A DNA stretch of 64,000 nt from Stenopsyche tienmushanensis. Taxonomy: Eukaryota > Arthropoda > Insecta > Trichoptera > Stenopsychidae. The stretch lies in the NCBI GenBank assembly GCA_008973525.1, contig WACJ01000365.1, forward strand, positions 186,001 to 250,000, written 5' to 3'. The notes under the pieces were generated by a model. It had not been told where the DNA came from. It did not search any database and saw only the letters and a program-made list of their open reading frames with translations. Made by a program: the position numbers and the translations under genes. Of this stretch, positions 11,291-23,284 are shown in pieces; positions within the stretch are counted from its first letter, which is position 1, and each line of letters starts with the position of its first letter.

Positions 11291-13299
11291 GATTTGAGAA
11301 CAAAAAAGATTGGGAGCCTCTGAATTAATGCTTAACCAATTCTATCTCAATGAAATATCTACAGATGGCAATATTCTATTTGATATTAATACACCCCTAT
11401 TCAACCCTTATATAAGAAGGATCGATGTAAATTTAGCACCCTGAGCATTTAAATTATCATATAATATGGGGAAAATTGGAAAAATATCAAGCTTCCGAAT
11501 TGCACCACTAGATGGCATTGCGGGTTTAATCGCTGAAAAACGCGCGCTTTAAAAATATTCAAACGCACGTTTAAAATAAGTGTTTTTTGTTGATATGGAA
11601 CAACTTAATATAAAATTATTGTTTGTATTGTATCTTCCCGATTGCAATCGATAGTTGACGTTTAAGATACAAGAACGCACGTCACGGGAGTGCAACCCGG
11701 GAAGTGCACGCGGGGGATGGGATTTATTGATTTGATGCGATTCTATTTTTAGATGAGTTTATAAGCATCCAGGTCTTGATCGTGCGCAATGCAATTCTGG
11801 AAAATGCATTATGTAATGGAGGAAAGCGCCGGTAATTTTGCATAGCAACTTGTGGCTTTGGTTGATGATATCCATATATTCCACGTGCGTGTGCGACTTG
11901 ATTGATCAATGAAAAGTAACATCAAATGAGTATTTGACTATAAATATAAGTTGTAAGAAATTTTGATGGTCCAATTTTAGCAACGTTCCTATTTTCAGGC
12001 ATCTTTCAAGTTTATGTCTTCACCGGCGAACAGTCGAGAAGGCATTCAAATGACTCAGCCGTAACCGAATATTTTGCATCTATTTAGATTTGATTACATT
12101 GTAATCAGAATTTGTGCTCTTTAGGAAGGATGCTGAAATGTAGGTTGATCTATTTGGCACACTATAAACTATCAGTACAATTGCATTTAAATATAAGCAC
12201 TCCAATGCATGAAGGCCAAGACGAATCATAAGGAAGTCACGAGCACTGATTTATATATTTAATGTCAATGTACCAAGCAGAATTTCGCGTCAGTCGCGAA
12301 ATTCTGAAATAGCTGATGATTTGGATTAATTCCAAATTTTACATAGGAAAACTTCAAATCGAGTCGACGTACAACGAGCGATCCAGAGCGATTTATCGAT
12401 TGTAAGTTCTTTCAATGTCAATGACTAAGACCACAGATCCGTTTGTATGTAATTCTGAAGACGTCAGAAGTCTTCAGTTATTGTATCTACCCTAGGTAGT
12501 TAAATTTATGTCGCTCGAAATAGATCGAAGCTAATTTTCACTTCAATCCGGATGATTTATGCCTCGGACTAAAACTGCCTCGGACGACCCAAACGTCCAA
12601 GAATTATTTAAAATTTATTCGTTAATATATAACATAGAGAATGCAATTAAAATTGCATACAGTTGCGGGATATATTTTTCGTGCATACTACGCAAATACA
12701 GCCCTCATGGGTGATAATATGAATCTGCTCAAATATAAAATAATAGACGGACGGACGCAAATATTCAGAATCTTCATCACTTTGATCCTCATCTGATGTA
12801 TTTTAATATGAAACGATATTGTACATCAAACATTATATCTACGCGGGAGACGTGTACCGCGTAAAAAAATACTAGCGAGCTATGGATAAATAAGAGTCAC
12901 GCTCTGAAATTCGATATATGCGGTGTTTCTTAAATTAAACATAAGATGACATCAATTTCGGTCGGTTGCGTCCATTTCGATCTAACTTTTATCGGGAAGG
13001 AATTATTCCAGCGAATGCTTAAAAATCAATTTATCCCAGACGGACTCGAAGCAACGACCTCACATAAATACAAAAATGGAGTATCTTTTTTTATACATAG
13101 TTTCCTTTGTTAGAAATGCAACAAAACTAAATTCCGGATCATATTTGAATCACCCTCGTACTAAAATATTTCTATTGTGCGAATTTTTAAACGAAACTTG
13201 TATAGACGCGGTAGTGTAAATTGTGCTGAAGAAGATGAAAAATGAAACTCCAAGCGTCAGTTGTCGGAAAGAGAAAGAAAATCGTTGGTTGTAGTTATA
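11291..13299. other. Intergenic DNA with one perfect hairpin
   Basis: Contains a 12-bp perfect inverted repeat at 12278-12306 (see the separate entry) and a short GC-rich stretch at about 11670-11725. No gene is recognised; the 61-codon minus frame at 11724-11909 has no motif. Confidence 0.45.
12278..12306. repeat. Perfect 12-bp hairpin
   Basis: CAGAATTTCGCG and its exact reverse complement are separated by TCAGT. No coding sequence is nearby. It could be an element terminus or a recently formed inverted repeat. Confidence 0.75.
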
Positions 13300-13512
13300 T
13301 TAACCCTTCCCTACCGGTGATGTATTTACTACACATCGACTCTAATAATGGGAATATCGATATGAAATATAATAGATACGGGCTTCAGAATTTTTGTATT
13401 CCTCCGTAATATAATTACAAATCACATCCAAGTATTATAGTATGCAAGTATTCATCTGCAGCGACGGAAATAAATAATTTGTCGGGAAATCGGGAATTTT
13501 GCGAATTTTATT
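13300..13512 (+). repeat. Copy of the TTAACCCTTCCCTACCGG repeat
   Basis: Starts at TTAA with CCCTTCCCTACCGGTGATG and follows the 7143 copy closely to about 13512, where it runs into a (GT)n microsatellite (13522-13541). Confidence 0.7.
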
Positions 13513-13739
13513 CCGTGTTTACTGTGTGTGTGTGTGTGTTTGTCTATGTATACGTAGCACAAAGCAATCGGTTGAACTTTTAATATAATACACAAACACA
13601 TCTTTTAGCTAACAATTTCCATTGTATGAAAAGTAAAATGGAGAAAAATACAAGTACAGACGGAATGCGAGCCTTTACTTTAAGAAAGCGAATCATAAAT
13701 AAATACGTGGACAAGTTCATTGTGAACAAAAACGACATT

Positions 13740-13940
13740 TTTAAGATAAAACGTTTTTTATTTAATCAAACACTATTATTTTTTACCAAAATTGTATATT
13801 TTACTAATATATTATACAGAGGCATTATATTTTATGGTTCCTAAACACGATGCGCAAAATAAAATCACATGATTTTAAATATGAGTGGGGAAAAAATGTA
13901 GAAACAAAATGTCGAGCCAGACTCGACATAGGACCACAAA
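13740..13940. repeat. Diverged longer relative of the 10.5-kb TTAA MITE
   Basis: Shares the TTTTTAAGATAAAAC block, GCGCAAAATAAAATCACATG and the palindrome at 13909-13929 with the 10525-10683 element, but has about 80 extra bases in the middle and no clean TTAA border on the left. A 109-codon + strand frame (13850-14179) overlaps it and has no protein motif. Confidence 0.55.
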
Positions 13941-15480
13941 GTCATTATTATGTATTTTGTTTGATTTATCTTTTCCTATATATTTGCTATGCAATCAGAC
14001 TGGGACTCCCAAATTTCAAATTGTTTCCTAATGTTATCTACTTCAAGCTGGGATTCTCAAATTTACAGCCAATAAGCATTAATATCTTTTTGCTTAATAA
14101 ATTATATTATTATATAATTCAAGTTCTAATTATTACGCCTACCATTAATTATTTTTACATTTTTATAACCCCTACGTAGAAGTATAAATGGAAAACAATA
14201 CGTTAACTAATGAAGGAGTGTTCTAAATTATGCTAGAAAATATTTTTTTAATATAAATAAAAGTTTAACAAATTCAAAACTTAATAATTTGGAACTGAAC
14301 CGAAACGAATTGATATTTTTTTAAATGCTTTTATAGACAATGGTAATTTTTTTATATAGAGTAGTAGTAAAATTTTTAATCGATCAAATCATGTTGTAAA
14401 TCATAATTATCCGATTTACAACAATAATTGTAAGTTGATAATTTTCAAAATCGCCAAAGATGATTGCCTAAATCCGATCTACAGATATGGCATGATATAC
14501 AATATATCATTTATCACAAAATTATAAAATCAACATAGAAAAATACTCACCCTCCATTTTATACTCATAGTGCAAGCTAATATTTTCATACATTTAAGTT
14601 CGATAACGACCAATTAAAAAATATACAACCAAAAGTGCAACATTATAAATGCATACGAGTTGTTTGGAATAGTTAATAGAATATCAAAAGCAATCCAATG
14701 CCAAATGCAATTGTATAATATAAATCATGCGCAGCCAAATTATGAAACACTTTTATATGAAATTTCACTCGTCAAAACGCTTTGAAATTGATCTAATTCT
14801 TCTATAATATATATCGTTCAATCATCGACATTTTCCGATGGGAAGCAGAGGCGTCGAGAGGGGCAATATGTCGTTTGATATGACTGCAGATAAATTCTGT
14901 GAGACCATATGAAAATAGACCTTGATTTGATAAGAGATTTAAGCCCTCATAAGCGTATCTAAACACATTACTATTTGCAATTCAGTTTCGTGACGTTAGT
15001 ATAGTTTCAATTTCAAACACGCACTGGTGAGTTGCATGAAGGCAGTTATGGCAATACGTGCAACATAAATACTCAATCGCCTTGGGAAAGGACATAGTGA
15101 CGTATTCGAAACGGCATCGGTTTTCTTGGCAGTGATCAGAGCGCCAATTGCTAACCGCGAGCAATGTCAATGAAAATTCGATCCCATCGATTAACTACAA
15201 TGAGATGCCATTGTAAATTTAAATTACATCGAAATGTTACACGCCGATGAAGAAATCACAAAGGATGATCCATTTAGCATGTTTAAATCCTTTCAATACA
15301 CGACGCATTTCCATGCATTATGCTCGCTATAAACAGGGCACGGCAGGGATACTACCTTATTTCAAAAATGAATAACATAAACAGCATAAGAGATATCACT
15401 TAAATTTATTTTTTCATGTTACAGAGAGACATTTAAAGTTTTTATTTATTATATTTATTAAATTATATCATTAAAGTGGC
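13941..15480. other. AT-rich intergenic DNA
   Basis: I see no gene, element end or notable repeat in this stretch. Confidence 0.4.
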
Positions 15481-15680
15481 CCGAGTTTTGAATCTTCTCT
15501 CCATTCTTTTCAGCATATCGACCGGTATATTATCGACAGCAGCTTGAACAATGCTCTACAGTTACCCCATATTATTTCTTCAAGTTTTGGTAAATAAAAC
15601 TCCTCGGAATAATATCGTTTGAGGACGTGCGTTTCCAATAAAGAAGTTTCCCTGCCGCAACCTGAACATCATGCTTGCAA
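15480..15680 (-). pseudogene. Possible Tc1/mariner C-terminal relic
   Basis: The minus strand encodes AAVDNIPVDMLKRMERRFKT, reminiscent of the conserved C-terminal segment of Tc1/mariner transposases (EAI..IP.EML.RV...F..R). Stops occur just upstream. No terminal repeats were found. The identification is tentative. Confidence 0.35.
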
Positions 15681-15794
15681 ATAATTAAAAAAAACACTCA
15701 ATTGATCGTAAATTCACAGAAATTGACTCTCTGACGATTCGTATATCTTTAAGATAAAGACTTGTTAAGCAGAATTGTAAATGTGTACACTTAA

Positions 15795-16275
15795 ACCTTT
15801 TTTTATGCGGTAGATGCGTTCCTCAGAAAATCGCACAAAAAAGCTATGACTTACATAGAAAAAGTGAAGATGCATTCCATAGTTTTTCAAAAACCGCATA
15901 ACTTTGAAACAGCTATATAAAATATCTCATAATTCACATAAAAACAATTTTTGGCGAAACAAAATTTTTGAGATAAATTTGGTAGAAATAATAGAGGCTT
16001 ATGTAGAAAAGATTCTTACACAGTTTGAAGTAAATTAATTGATTAAAACTTGAGATATGATGTCAACCGTGTTGAAAAACGTAGTTTCGAAAAAAGTCGA
16101 AACTTTGGAAAAATGCAAAAAAAACGAAATCAATATTTTCAAAAATCCAAACCAGAATAAAAGGCTTGGTCGTAATTCAGTTTATTTACACAGTCCCAAA
16201 TTATAATTTTTCTCCAAATTTCGTTTCCAAAAACCGCATAACTTCGAAATCGCACAAAAAGAGGTTTGAATGCAC
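15795..16275. repeat. Dispersed repeat with TTTTTATGCGG / CCGCATAA motifs
   Basis: The motif TTTTTTTATGCGGTAGATGC, followed by AAATCGCACAAAAA, TACATAGAAAA and CCGCATAACTTTGAAA, recurs in related form at 20170-20300 and 29840-29965. It is noncoding and looks like a diverged inverted-repeat element. I cannot name the family. Confidence 0.5.
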
Positions 16276-16416
16276 AATGAATAACAAGAAGCCATAGCTA
16301 AATATCGAAACTTTACTGCAAATTCATAGAAATGGTTGATAAATTCGATGAAATAGTAGCCCTGCAATTGTAAAAAGGCAAAATCAATATTTTAAACAAT
16401 GCACATTACAATAATA

Positions 16417-16654
16417 TTAGGTCCTCCAGAAAGAAATCCATTATTTTTGTCCAAATGCAGTTAAGACAACATTTTTGTATTTTATTTCCTTGTTGTATGC
16501 CTCATCATTTAGTTATTAGGGATAAACTTGTTTTTTTCAAAAATTCAAAAAATTGAAAAAACCAAGTTTTCAAAAAGTTCAAGTTTTAAAAAAATGAAAA
16601 AACCATGTTTTAAGTGAATAAAAGTAAATAATGGATTTTTTCGGAATAACCTAA
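16417..16654. mobile_element. 238-bp mariner-like MITE
   Basis: The left end TTAGGTCCTCCAGAAAGAAA, then TCCATTATTT, is mirrored on the right by AAATAATGGATTTTTTCGGA followed by ATAACCTAA. TA dinucleotides flank both ends. TTAGGT-type termini with a TA duplication are usual for mariner elements. The interior is A-rich and noncoding. Confidence 0.75.
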
Positions 16655-17865
16655 TATTGGCAGATTATGATACAATGTATTCTCGATTATCCGGTTGCGG
16701 ATTATCCAGTTTGTTGATTATCCATGTCTGAAAAATATTATTTAAAAAAAAATTGATACTCGGATAATAAGGCCATTCCTGAATAGTACTTAGGTGTTAT
16801 ATACAGAGATCAAGATTAATGAAATAGAACTCTTTAAAGCGATAGGGATGATGCTTGTGTCTTATCTACCAAAACAAACGCCTGTTCTCATGTGTTAATT
16901 ACCTTGATTTTTAAAACAACCAAGCAGGAGTTTAAGAAATCTCTTGTTATACGAGGCAGAAATCATAACGAAAGTAAGATTGTGAAAATGGACCCGAGGT
17001 GATAAGAGCGATGACTTGATTACTAAAACTTAACGTGCATGGTAGGATGACCGCGTATTTGCGAGCGAATTCATCCAGTCATTCAGAAAGAGTACTCTTG
17101 TACGTTGAGCTCGATGAAAGACAGAGATGTTGTGGGCGACATGTTGGGCGACGAGAGTGTTAAACTGATTGTTCATAGGCCCTCCGCAAAGCTTGTATAT
17201 CTTCTAAAATCTTCATAGTCTTAGATGCTATATTTGCTTGTCCGCCACTTATCATCCGTACAAATCCACTTATCCGTCAGGATCGCAGCAGCGTATATGA
17301 AGTTTGTACATAAATAAATAAACACTATCGATATCAAACAATATTCGGTAATTTCTTCAAGTATACATAAATAATACACTTGAAATCGATTAATTATATC
17401 ATTAACCTATTATTAGTCGATACATTTGGGTACAAATTAACAAAAACAAATTGAAGATAAGTAAGTGCGAACAGACAAGGGTAATTTTGAACATGCAAGT
17501 TTCGAGGTGGATCTCGTAAGATATTTAGACATTTGTCATCTGGAAAACATTTTTATACACGCTAAAATCTATAGGTGTTTATGAAATATATTACATTATT
17601 TAGACCAATAGCTAAACAATTTGATGTCAAAATATAAATTTTGTATCGAAAGGTCTTCATTCTTTTCATCAAGCGTCATACTTTCTTTCAATTTTCAATA
17701 CAATGCCAGTATATTTTGTTGTTTACTCAACAAAGACGCCCTTAAATCTTTCATTTAGGGTGGAAAATATTCGAATAATGCCAAAAATAAGCTTATTTGC
17801 CCCTTTGAAGAGTTATCAAACGTTTATATAAACTCAACATGAAAAGAAAATTATTAGGCTTTCAG
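16655..17865. other. Intergenic DNA with Tigger-like and satellite-like fragments
   Basis: 16675-16725 contains ATTCTCGATTATCCGGTTGC and a second GGATTATCC, resembling a Tigger-type terminal repeat. 17240-17300 matches, in reverse, the segment of the 954-bp tandem unit that reads GATAAGTGGATTTGTACGGA. No gene is recognised. Confidence 0.4.
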
Positions 17866-17898
17866 ACCATTGTTTCTTCTCTTGGAAGAAACAATGGT
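17866..17898. repeat. Perfect 14-bp hairpin
   Basis: ACCATTGTTTCTTC and its exact reverse complement are separated by TCTTG. It is not followed by a T-run and no gene ends here, so it is not a terminator. Confidence 0.8.
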
Positions 17899-18062
17899 AA
17901 TAACCCGTACCATTTTGGGAAAGATTAATTTCAAAGAGAAATTCACACAATAAAAGCTGATTAACTTTCAACAATAATAACGACCAATTCAATAGGAACG
18001 GATTAAAAGAAATTTGAAACGAATAAAATACTTTTTCATTGGCAATGCAGAAAAAATTCGAC

Positions 18063-18409
18063 AAAATGCCACCTCGAAATTGGAGTTCAAAGGGGCCTCG
18101 AATATAATTATTTAGAGCTATTCTGATGTTTTTATTTTTTGAAACATCAAAGCAATTATTTTTGGATAGATAAATTTATCATTTTACGAAAAATCACCCA
18201 TTAATGTTTTCAATGTTTTATGCATAAAGCTGTGGAGAAAACTGTTTTTGTTTGGCGATTTTATAAAATTGAAGTGAAAAAAATGCAATAAAGTGTCCTA
18301 ATATCGAAAACCATTTTTATTTGGGTAATATACCATTTTTCCCAATGTATTATCAAAAATATAATTTTAGATAAATTCACTAAAAAACGCTTGGAGTGCA
18401 AAGGGTTAA
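18063..18409. repeat. TTAA-family ends flanking a relative of the 8.1-kb repeat
   Basis: 18063-18088 is the inverted form of the CCTTTGAACTCC end seen at 8.14 kb. ATTATTTAGAGCTATTCTGA is shared with the 8.2-kb repeat. The block closes with TTGGAGTGCAAAGGGTTAA at 18391-18409. It probably contains two nested or fused short elements. Confidence 0.5.
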
Positions 18410-18712
18410 ATGCTAATTCGAATCGATGACCACGTGAGCCCCCATTTTCATATAACACCATCAATGCGACTGATAAAATTCCTTTCTGCTGAGACACGGA
18501 CTAAAACTCGCAAAATTCCCGATTTCTTGGCAAATTATTTATTTACGTCGCTGCAGAGAAATACTTATATACTACAATATTTTGATGTGATTCATAATTA
18601 TATTACGGAGGAATACAAAAATTCTGAGCCCCGTATCTATTATATTTCATATCGATATTCCAATTATTAGAGTCGATGTGTAGTAAATACATCACCGGTA
18701 GGGAAACGTTAA
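18410..18712 (-). repeat. Inverted copy of the TTAACCCTTCCCTACCGG repeat
   Basis: Ends at TTAA (18709-18712) after CATCACCGGTAGGGAAACG. The core matches the 7143 copy in reverse over about 300 bp, including GCTGAGACACGGA and the CCCCATTTTCATATAACACC region. It is the longest copy in the window. Confidence 0.7.
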
Positions 18713-20169
18713 TATAACAATTTGAAAACATATATGTACTGTATATATGTATATATAGATAATACAGTTACTGGAGATTTCAAAACGATATAGAAGTCAA
18801 CGGAAGACAATGCTTTTTTGGTTGCAAAGTGAATTTTTTCAGAGACCCTAAACTAAAATTGCACCAAGGGCCTCTCAATTGTCAAATCCGCAGACAAACT
18901 GTTCTATACGTCTATATGAAAAATTGATTTTTTTTGCAATCCACCTAGCTTAAGCTTTTTTGAGTTTGGCCTTTAGCCTTTGAGTTTTCAAAAATGTGAC
19001 AGCGACGATATATCGACGGCGGCAATAAGAGGACATTCACATTTCGTTACAAACAGAACATACGATTAATTTCAACCCAAATAATATGGAAAACTATATA
19101 CTATATACTGTCTTTTTTAAGTACAATAAAACTATCTGAGAGTTCAAATACAGACAACATTGTTAGGCTTCAATCGACTATATTACTATCAGGGAATTAC
19201 TCAATAATAGGATCAATTTATTATACTGGCCAATTGTTGTTTGGACCACGTTCTTCTTAAATTTATTCAAGTAGTATCGCTCTAAATTTTAGTTAGTATT
19301 TGTGATGATTAGATAATATATAAATGGCGGACACAGACTCAAATAATGAACTACGTTAAACTGGGTTTAGCAGGGCCGTAACTAGGGTATGATGCGCCCG
19401 TGGCAAGAATCAAAATTGCGCCCCCCCCCCCACATTTTCGGACGGATATTTTCAATACATTTTTTAAAGGTGATAAAATAATGTTTAATATTTTGACATT
19501 ATTTTATTACAACATTGCTACATTAAAAAAAGTGCTAATGTTAGTTATAAACAAAATGGCGTCGTTATAAGATATTTCATTAGACTGTTTTTTTTATTGA
19601 TATCAAGAATTTGTCGGATTTTTTCTATTGATCTGAAAACAATTTTTTTTAAATTTTTATTATGTGCAGGAGCAGAATATACCTATAAAAGTATATAATT
19701 AAAAACTAAGTAGTTTTTTTAATTAAACTTTTATATATTCTTGACAAATTTTACCCACAATTTTACAATATTATAGTGAGAAACCACCTAAAACTTCAGC
19801 CGGGTCAGTCAAAAACAGCCGTTTTTGAAAATACAGTTTCGAGAAAATGTCATTTAACTCATCGATGCACAGTTACCGTCAAATACCGTCATGTGTTAGC
19901 AGATAATACTTGCTTATTGCGCCAGAATAAGTTCATGCATACCGTCTTCGCCGACACTTCAAATCTTATCTCACACCGACGAAACTCATCAAAATGAAAA
20001 CAAACTTAGGTGGCTCAAAAACTCTCAAACTTCTCAAAATAAGATAAATTAATTTTGATAAATAATTGGATTTTTGCGATATACCGACTTGAAGTACATA
20101 CATATTATAAACATCAAGTAGTAAAGTAGTAAAAGTTTTATCGCATTCTACTTCCAATATATTTTACTT

Positions 20170-20300
20170 TGGTCTGTTTTTATGCGGATCTTTTTTATGC
20201 GATTTTGATATTATGCCATTTTAAAAAATAATGGAACTTATCCCTCATTTTTCTATAAAGAACAAAGCTTTTTTATGCTAATACGCATAAAAAAGTCTAA
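20170..20300. repeat. TTTTTATGCGG repeat inside the hAT element
   Basis: Carries GTTTTTATGCGGATC, TTTTTTATGCG and ATACGCATAAAAAAG, related to the repeats at 15.8 and 29.8 kb. Nested within the hAT-type element. Confidence 0.45.
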
Positions 20301-20842
20301 AATTGTTGGAAAAATATATTTGGGAAGAAATGACTATCGGCGAAAACGAAGAATTAAATTTACAAAACATTAATACTTTACAGTCCGTGCGTTTCGCGCT
20401 AAGCTTCGCTGAAAGTCCGGGCGATTTCGTAAGAAATTCATGAAACTCTACTTCTTTCGTAAAATTGATATAATTCTTAAACCAGCCAATAGATTGAAAC
20501 GAAATTTTAGTGGTGCCTACAAAAGAGCTTACTGCACAGATATATTTAAACAAAACAGAGGTTTTCAATGTATGGTGCGTGTATCAGCGCGACAAAATGC
20601 AAAAAGTAACTTTTTGATTTGAATTATATAAAAAGGCATTTATCAAATGACACCCAAACACATGAACAAAAAATAAAGGCAACATTTAGTTAGTTCATCG
20701 TTCTATTTAAAAATTATATTTGAATTGTGTATTTTAACACTGAAAATTGGCAACTAAATTGAAATAAATTAAAATTGTAGCAACAGTACCAGACTGTTAG
20801 ATAAAAAGATGATGAATAATATCATCAAAGCTTCAGTTTGAA

Positions 20843-21045
20843 ATGGAAAGAAGATGTGTCCCAATTATTCTGACTGATATGCTATTTGTATTGAAGCGCG
20901 TGCAGTTTCCGGTGCGAGCATCAACAGAGTACAGGGAAACACAGGGCATGCGTGCATGCTTCTCACATGGACAGCTGTATGTGGGCTGCTCACGCCCAAA
21001 TCATTTATTACCAGACGCTACGCACCATACGGATTTTTTTTAAGC
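20843..21045 (+). pseudogene. Helitron PIF1-type helicase C-terminal fragment
   Basis: The + frame reads LKRVQFPVRASTEYRETQGM, then ACFSHGQLYVGCSRPNHLL. This is the end of the Helitron Rep/helicase, where a 'fPvr.a.aiTINKsQGQt...G' segment is followed by 'pcFsHGQLYVAlSRv'. The INKAQGQT part is damaged, and the segment between it and CFSHGQ is shortened. A minus-strand relative at 45390-45600 has the same internal shortening, so both derive from one deleted source. No Rep domain was found. Confidence 0.75.
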
Positions 21046-21889
21046 ATCCAAGAGCACTTCATTGGCACGACATGAACGCGATCTTTAGGACGAGAAAAAA
21101 GATAGGAAGCCTCCTATTCGACAAAAAGAAAAAAGTGAAAAACGAAAATCAGAGGGTTTACGAGATCGAATGCGCGCCTGCATCATGTCGTACATTGAAC
21201 AAACCAATAGATAGATCGCCCACAGGGTGAGAGGATATCAGAAAGCAGTTTTGCAATTGGATTACAAATCAGCAATAACCGAATATGTTACGAAGAACGA
21301 TCATCACATCAATTTTGCGGCACATAAACTATAGCAACAGTCAAAAACATCAGCATCAAAATTACAAGAGATCAAAAAACGAAGAAACTCTGCAATCAAC
21401 AGACGATATGACGGCACTAGCATTCCTAGATTTTACTTACTTACTTACTTATTCCTAGATTTTGGCTACCAATTTTACCGAAAATTAAAGCACCAATGAC
21501 CAGCTAAAAGATCTGAAAGTGTAAACAATCTCCAATAAAGACCGCAAAGCAACGGCAATGGACGAAGGATGCTCACAAGGAGCATAGAAGTCAGGCATTT
21601 ATTTTGATAATTAACGAGCACCATTCTTATCGCTGACCATTTTTTTATTCCCCCTTTCTACTTCTTCAAAAGTAAACTGACAGATTTACACAGCAACTCA
21701 TTCCTTTTATTTTCGCAACACAATAATAGGCAAAAATAATTAAGCAACAGCAAGCAGATGCTATGCATGTTGGACATAAGAAATTGAACATTTTTTTATT
21801 GATTTTTTTTTATTAATTTGGACGTATGTATTATGTTTTAATGCACCTATATCTTGAGTCATATAAAGGCAATTCAAACAGAATACTCG

Positions 21890-21975
21890 CGCGCTAGTGC
21901 AACCATCACGACGAGCGCGTGGGAGCGGGGCGCCGCCCGGGGGCTCTGCCCCGAGAGCGCCCCCGCTCCGACGCT
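21890..21975. repeat. GC-rich block shared with 47.0 kb
   Basis: ACGACGAGCGCGTGGGAGCG, a GC-rich loop, and GCGCCCCCGCTCC form an imperfect inverted repeat. A diverged version lies at 47010-47095. The strong GC contrast with the surroundings suggests a mobile origin. Confidence 0.5.
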
Positions 21976-22725
21976 TTACATCAAGAGAAGCCAACTTTGG
22001 TGAATAGATGCACCATTATTTTCCAGCACGATAACGCGCGACCTCTGTTATCGAAATTGAAAAAAATTGCATTGAGAAAAAAACCGCAATAAATTGTAAG
22101 AACATCTAATATTGACATAATTTACATTTACTTACTTATTAGTGTTTCTCGTGTATTTTTCGTTTGGACGAAAATGAGGCAGGGGCGCACTGGCCGAGGG
22201 GCGCACTGGCCGAGGGGCGTAGGTGGTGTTGGTGCTGATGAAGCAATATAAGGAGATGATACAACGAGCGCCGAAACACTTTTTTTCGGGTATCCAAAAA
22301 TGACTAATCGGGTCGACACTTAAAATTCTTACGAGCTTCATCGGGAACACTGATTATCCATAAAATTGGATCACCGTTAAAGTGGAGATAAAGCATCGCT
22401 AATCAATTATTATATCATGTTGCTTTGAATTAATGACATCGATGGTGTTATCTATCTCGAGCCAATTATGAGTAATGAAGCAAGTATGTACATATTATCT
22501 CCAAACGAAGAATCGGGAACCCCATGAGAGATATCGAAAATGACTCATTGCGAATCTTATGTCAATTTACGTGTTAATGCATTTAGAGTAAAATGGTCAA
22601 GTAAAATAAAAATCACGTACAACTCTCTCAATCGGGTCGGTATCCTGCGTTTTGCGCCCCAATCCCTGTTGCGCCCGTGGCAGGCGCCTGCTTTGCCACG
22701 CTCTAGTTACGACCCTGGGGTTTAG

Positions 22726-23280
22726 ATTAATGATTGATTTTATTGGACATCTATGAGCTTTTACGTATTGAAATTAACCTATTTTTTCAAAAATTCAAAT
22801 GTGAATGAGTCTCTCGATATAGATCTCGACCATGAGGAACATGAATCGAAGACTGATAACGAAATCTTGGCAAAGCTTTCTACGACACGGCCTTCATAGC
22901 ATTCTATTAATGAACAAGAAGATTTTTCTGTAAAATTACGAGATGCGTTTCGACTCATAATAGCTCCATAATGACCGTCTAGGTATTCTTCAAGCGATTC
23001 AATAATAAATATGATTGATATTTTGCTAAATTATAACAGGAATTGAATAAATCTATAAAACAACATCAAGATTCTAAGACAATAGATATTGCTTATGTAA
23101 ATATCGAGAATTAGTACTGTGTCTTTTTGGGATTCAATGACGGTTATAACATCAATCCATATATATAAATATACATTGAATACATGCTTTTAAAGACTCC
23201 CCGTTAAAAATATATGAATTAAGCCATTGATTTAAATATGAATTGCATTGAAAATGAACTAACATGAGTAACGTCTATGT
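22726..23280. other. Intergenic DNA
   Basis: No gene or element is recognised between the hAT element and the next dispersed repeat. Confidence 0.4.
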
Positions 23281-23284
23281 ATCG

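Larger units (their letters stand above)
19371..22717. mobile_element. 3.35-kb hAT-type element with 8-bp target duplication
   Basis: The left terminus is CAGGGCCGTAACTAGGG and the right terminus GCTCTAGTTACGACCCTG, which are inverted. The flanks are GGGTTTAG on both sides (19363-19370 and 22718-22725), an exact 8-bp target duplication, diagnostic of hAT insertion. Just inside, both ends repeat a GCGCCCGTGGCA segment. I find no hAT transposase inside. The interior instead holds poly-C (about 19422-19433), a decayed Helitron helicase fragment at 20840-21045, a (CTTA)n run at about 21434-21452, a GC-rich block at 21890-21972 and a tandemly repeated GGGGCGCACTGGCCGA at 22184-22217. It must have moved in trans. 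A shorter relative lies at 41899-42977. Confidence 0.85.

Noticed and set aside
13850..14179. 109-codon + strand frame
   Set aside because: It begins inside a repeat and its remainder is Ile/Tyr/Leu/Phe-rich AT-driven sequence with no motif.
17866..17898. Transcription terminator
   Set aside because: No gene ends nearby and the hairpin lacks a T-run; intrinsic terminators of that kind are bacterial.
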